DNA of 6,308 nt from Candidatus Kerfeldbacteria bacterium. GTDB taxonomy: Bacteria; Patescibacteriota; Patescibacteriia; UBA9570. The notes beneath the pieces were generated by a model, which was given only the letters and a program-made list of their open reading frames with translations, made no database searches and was not told the DNA's origin. Shown in pieces: positions 6,082 to 6,308 of this stretch (its first letter is position 1; each line of letters opens with the position of its first letter). The position numbers and the translations under genes were made by a program. The stretch lies in NCBI GenBank assembly GCA_003512175.1, contig DOSP01000062.1, positions 15,502-21,809 on the forward strand, given 5' to 3'.

Positions 6082-6308
6082 AGCGGTTGAATGCAGTATA
6101 CGCTTCAGCGGTGGGCAACCATACTTCGACGAGGGCTAGGGTGTTATCGCTGCGAAACATCTGGATAGTTTCCATCATCATTTTTGCAGCGGTGGCTACA
6201 TCTACTTCCCCAATGGTGGTACCCAGCGGCGGCAAGGCCACAGACGTGAAGCCAGATTCATCGGCACAGCGCAGGGCTGCCACCGTAGCCAATTCGACCT
6301 GCTTGGGT
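6071..6308 (-). CDS. Macro-domain protein, C-terminal part (5' end outside window)
   Basis: Macro domains bind ADP-ribose and related ligands, and many remove ADP-ribose or acetyl groups from it. About 78 residues are visible, reading from the right edge to a TAA at 6073-6071. They match the second half of the fold: helix VELATVAALRCADESG, strand and loop TSVALPPLGTTIGEVD (the family commonly has A-x-P-x-LGTG-x-x-G here), helix with ATAAKMMMETIQMF, strand LALVEVWLP and terminal helix EAYTAFNRY. The frame stays open upstream to the window edge, so the TTG at 6292 is not taken as a start. The second Gly of GTG in the ligand loop is Thr here. The N-terminal half, with the residues that would tell binder from hydrolase, is outside the window. 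It overlaps the next gene by 11 nt. The family call is good; the activity is unknown. Confidence 0.75.
   Translation of the reverse strand, partial: PKQVELATVAALRCADESGFTSVALPPLGTTIGEVDVATAAKMMMETIQMFRSDNTLALVEVWLPTAEAYTAFNRYAA

Noticed and set aside
1..6308. Alternative genetic code with TGA read as an amino acid
   Set aside because: None of the six genes ends in TGA, but none contains an in-frame TGA either, so there is no evidence for recoding.

Overview
The window reads as a stretch of a bacterial chromosome with conserved housekeeping genes. It suits a streamlined lineage such as Patescibacteria (CPR). This is inferred from short gene spacing, overlapping genes, an almost complete lack of Shine-Dalgarno sequences, and two essential-type enzymes (Pth and Mfd) clearly shorter than their E. 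coli counterparts. I cannot fix the phylum from this sequence alone. Base composition is moderate throughout, and no mobile element, tRNA, rRNA or CRISPR array was found.

Layout on the plus strand: the 3' end of a LytR-CpsA-Psr cell-wall ligase gene (1-734) overlaps der (703-2088, double-GTPase ribosome assembly factor). After 5 nt comes pth (2094-2588, peptidyl-tRNA hydrolase). A 162-nt gap (2589-2750) follows, and then mfd (2751-5066, transcription-repair coupling factor). lytR-der-pth look like one read-through unit. mfd may have its own promoter at the end of the gap.

Layout on the minus strand: a macro-domain gene enters from the right edge (6308-6071). Its stop overlaps by 11 nt the start of a membrane-anchored, beta-rich extracytoplasmic protein of unknown function (6081-5008). 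That gene ends tail-to-tail inside the last 59 nt of mfd.

The three points most worth attention are these. (1) Mfd is 771 residues: it keeps the UvrA-binding and RNA-polymerase-binding modules and the translocase but has no C-terminal autoinhibitory domain. (2) The pth-mfd gap can fold into a compact set of stems, one presenting AGGAGG in its loop. (3) A strong-looking sigma70-type promoter (TTGACA-17-TAAACT) in the gap points backwards with no gene behind it. Der, Pth, Mfd and the LCP protein serve ribosome assembly, translation quality control, repair and the cell envelope; nothing shows they act in one pathway. I do not see a clear new multi-gene system here; the gap RNA is the best candidate for something undescribed.
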